Shown: one piece after another, positions 5,142-5,912 of the stretch
Position numbering within the stretch: position 1 is the first letter of the stretch
Layout: every line of letters begins with the position of its first letter
From: Planctomycetota bacterium
Lineage (GTDB): Bacteria > Planctomycetota > Planctomycetia > Isosphaerales > Isosphaeraceae
Reading direction: 5' to 3'
DNA length: 5,912 nucleotides
Assembly (NCBI GenBank): GCA_021778575.1
Contig: JAJYCH010000334.1
Span: 1-5,912, forward strand
Translations under genes and position numbers: made by a program
The notes under the pieces: model-generated
Seen by the model: the letters and a program-made list of their open reading frames with translations, nothing else
Databases searched by the model: none
Told to the model about the DNA's origin: nothing

Positions 5142-5912
5142 TCAGCGCCTGCCGTTTGTTCGACCTCGACCGAAATTCGGCATGGCCTTGAAGTTGTACA
5201 GATCTTCGATGTCGACGACCTTCCAGCCTTCCTTCTCTCGACGAGCCACGATGGTCCGCTGGAGGTGTCCGCCGCCGGTGGTCGGCTTTCCGACCACGAC
5301 ACCGATCCGAGCGGTACTCTTGGCATTGAGCTGGTACATCACCTTGAAGCCGTCGAACGACTTGGAAATCTCGTCGAGATCTTCATCGGAGATCGTGCCT
5401 TCGACAATCTCGGAGAAGATCTTCTTGTGCTTTTCCACGGCTTCCGTGGGGGCTCGACGGGCCGTCGCCTCGGTCAGTCGATCTTTGTCACGGGCTTTCA
5501 GAGCGTTGAGGAAGGCTGTGACGCCGCCCGCCGGAGTATGGAAGTTTGCGGCGACGTCGGCGCCTTGCCCTCCGGGCATCCCCGCCCCCGGACCACCGGG
5601 CATGCCAAACCCACCGCCACCACCTCGGGCCCCCTCGTCGGCGAACCGGCTACCAGGTCCCCCCGGACCGCCAGGATCACCAGGAGCCCCCGGCTGCCCG
5701 TTCTGGTTATTCCCTCGCCCCTTGGGAGGGCCGGTGCTCGGTCCTCCGGAACCGCCCGGGCCAGGTGCGGCTCCGGGAACAGGAGGAGATCCGGGAACAG
5801 GGGCGGCACCGGGAACAGGGGCGGCACCGGGAACAGGGGCGGCGCCGGGAACAGGGGCGGCACCGGGAACAGGGGCGGCACCGGGAACAGGGGCGGCACC
5901 GGGAACAGGGGC
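5142..5912 (-). CDS. Pro/Gly/Ala-repeat protein with small C-terminal domain (partial)
   Basis: The frame runs from the stop at 5142-5144 to the right edge without interruption, giving at least 256 residues; the true start lies outside. Reading from the N-terminal side there are hexapeptide repeats of the type GAAPVP, then a Gly/Pro/Asn/Gln stretch, five collagen-like Gly-X-Pro triplets (GQP GAP GDP GGP GGP, 5652-5699) and a Gly-rich segment. An ordered domain of ~110 residues follows (about 5160-5545), with an amphipathic start (GGVTAFLNALKARDKDRLTE), a Lys/Glu-rich middle and an ending GWKVVDIEDLY. This domain resembles small NTF2-like/DUF4878-type alpha+beta domains, an inference from pattern only. 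Low-complexity linkers of this kind are common in planctomycete envelope proteins, so export is likely, but no signal peptide is in view. An internal ATG at 5603 is not favoured as the start because the coding-like repeat continues upstream in frame. Confidence 0.75.
   Translation of the reverse strand, partial: APVPGAAPVPGAAPVPGAAPVPGAAPVPGAAPVPGAAPVPGSPPVPGAAPGPGGSGGPSTGPPKGRGNNQNGQPGAPGDPGGPGGPGSRFADEGARGGGGGFGMPGGPGAGMPGGQGADVAANFHTPAGGVTAFLNALKARDKDRLTEATARRAPTEAVEKHKKIFSEIVEGTISDEDLDEISKSFDGFKVMYQLNAKSTARIGVVVGKPTTGGGHLQRTIVARREKEGWKVVDIEDLYNFKAMPNFGRGRTNGRR
5773..5912. repeat. 18-bp tandem repeat, about 7.8 copies, running off the window
   Basis: The unit CCGGGAACAGGGGCGGCA is repeated head to tail from 5773: seven full units plus 14 bases of an eighth. 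The first unit is diverged in its second half, and the unit starting at 5827 ends in G instead of A. The period is a multiple of three and encodes a hexapeptide in the minus-strand gene. Confidence 0.95.

Noticed and set aside
5498..5899. Minus-strand frame encoding PPLFPV-type repeats
   Set aside because: This is another frame of the same 18-bp repeat. The frame giving GAAPVP joins without interruption to the ordered C-terminal domain, so that one is real.
5773..5912. Tandem repeats as a CRISPR array
   Set aside because: The units are directly adjacent, 18 bp long, in frame and without unique spacers.

Overview
The window looks like chromosomal DNA from a planctomycete, probably close to Isosphaeraceae. 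This is inferred from gene content and GC-rich codon use, not from a search. The pointers are a secreted BON-domain protein with an aromatic C-terminal tail, a Uma2-family (DUF820) nuclease gene, a Cys-rich exported protein of planctomycete appearance, and a secreted protein with long Pro/Gly-rich repeats. The first ~160 bases differ: they are about 75% GC by hand count and hold an open minus-strand frame resembling an RND/HlyD efflux adaptor, in the style of alphaproteobacteria. That frame stops abruptly where GC drops to about 54%, so it may be an assembly chimera or a recombination scar.

Layout: 1-167, adaptor fragment (minus, cut by the left edge). 284-1498, fused fatty-acid-hydroxylase/sterol-desaturase plus short-chain dehydrogenase protein (plus). 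1499-1834, spacer with a doubtful small minus ORF, a striking 13-bp inverted repeat and an intrinsic terminator. 1835-2443, Cys-rich exported protein (minus). 2444-2840, divergent intergenic region with a good promoter for the next gene. 2841-3416, Uma2-family nuclease-like protein (plus). 3495-4223, secreted BON protein (minus), convergent with Uma2 and separated from it by a hairpin. 4224-4539, leader of the BON gene plus the terminator of the next gene. 4540-4863, small three-helix membrane protein (minus). 5081-5112, strong terminator. 5142 to the right edge, secreted-type Pro/Gly-rich repeat protein with a small C-terminal domain (minus), its N-terminus beyond the window.

The genes look like separate transcription units rather than an operon. 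Each minus-strand gene ends in its own hairpin, three of them classic intrinsic terminators with T-tracts, and intergenic gaps are wide. No shared pathway is evident. I see no CRISPR array, tRNA, rRNA, transposase or defence cluster. The most notable items are the compositional junction near 160, the fused desaturase/dehydrogenase, the inverted repeat next to a terminator, and the 18-bp in-frame tandem repeat with G-quadruplex potential at the right edge.
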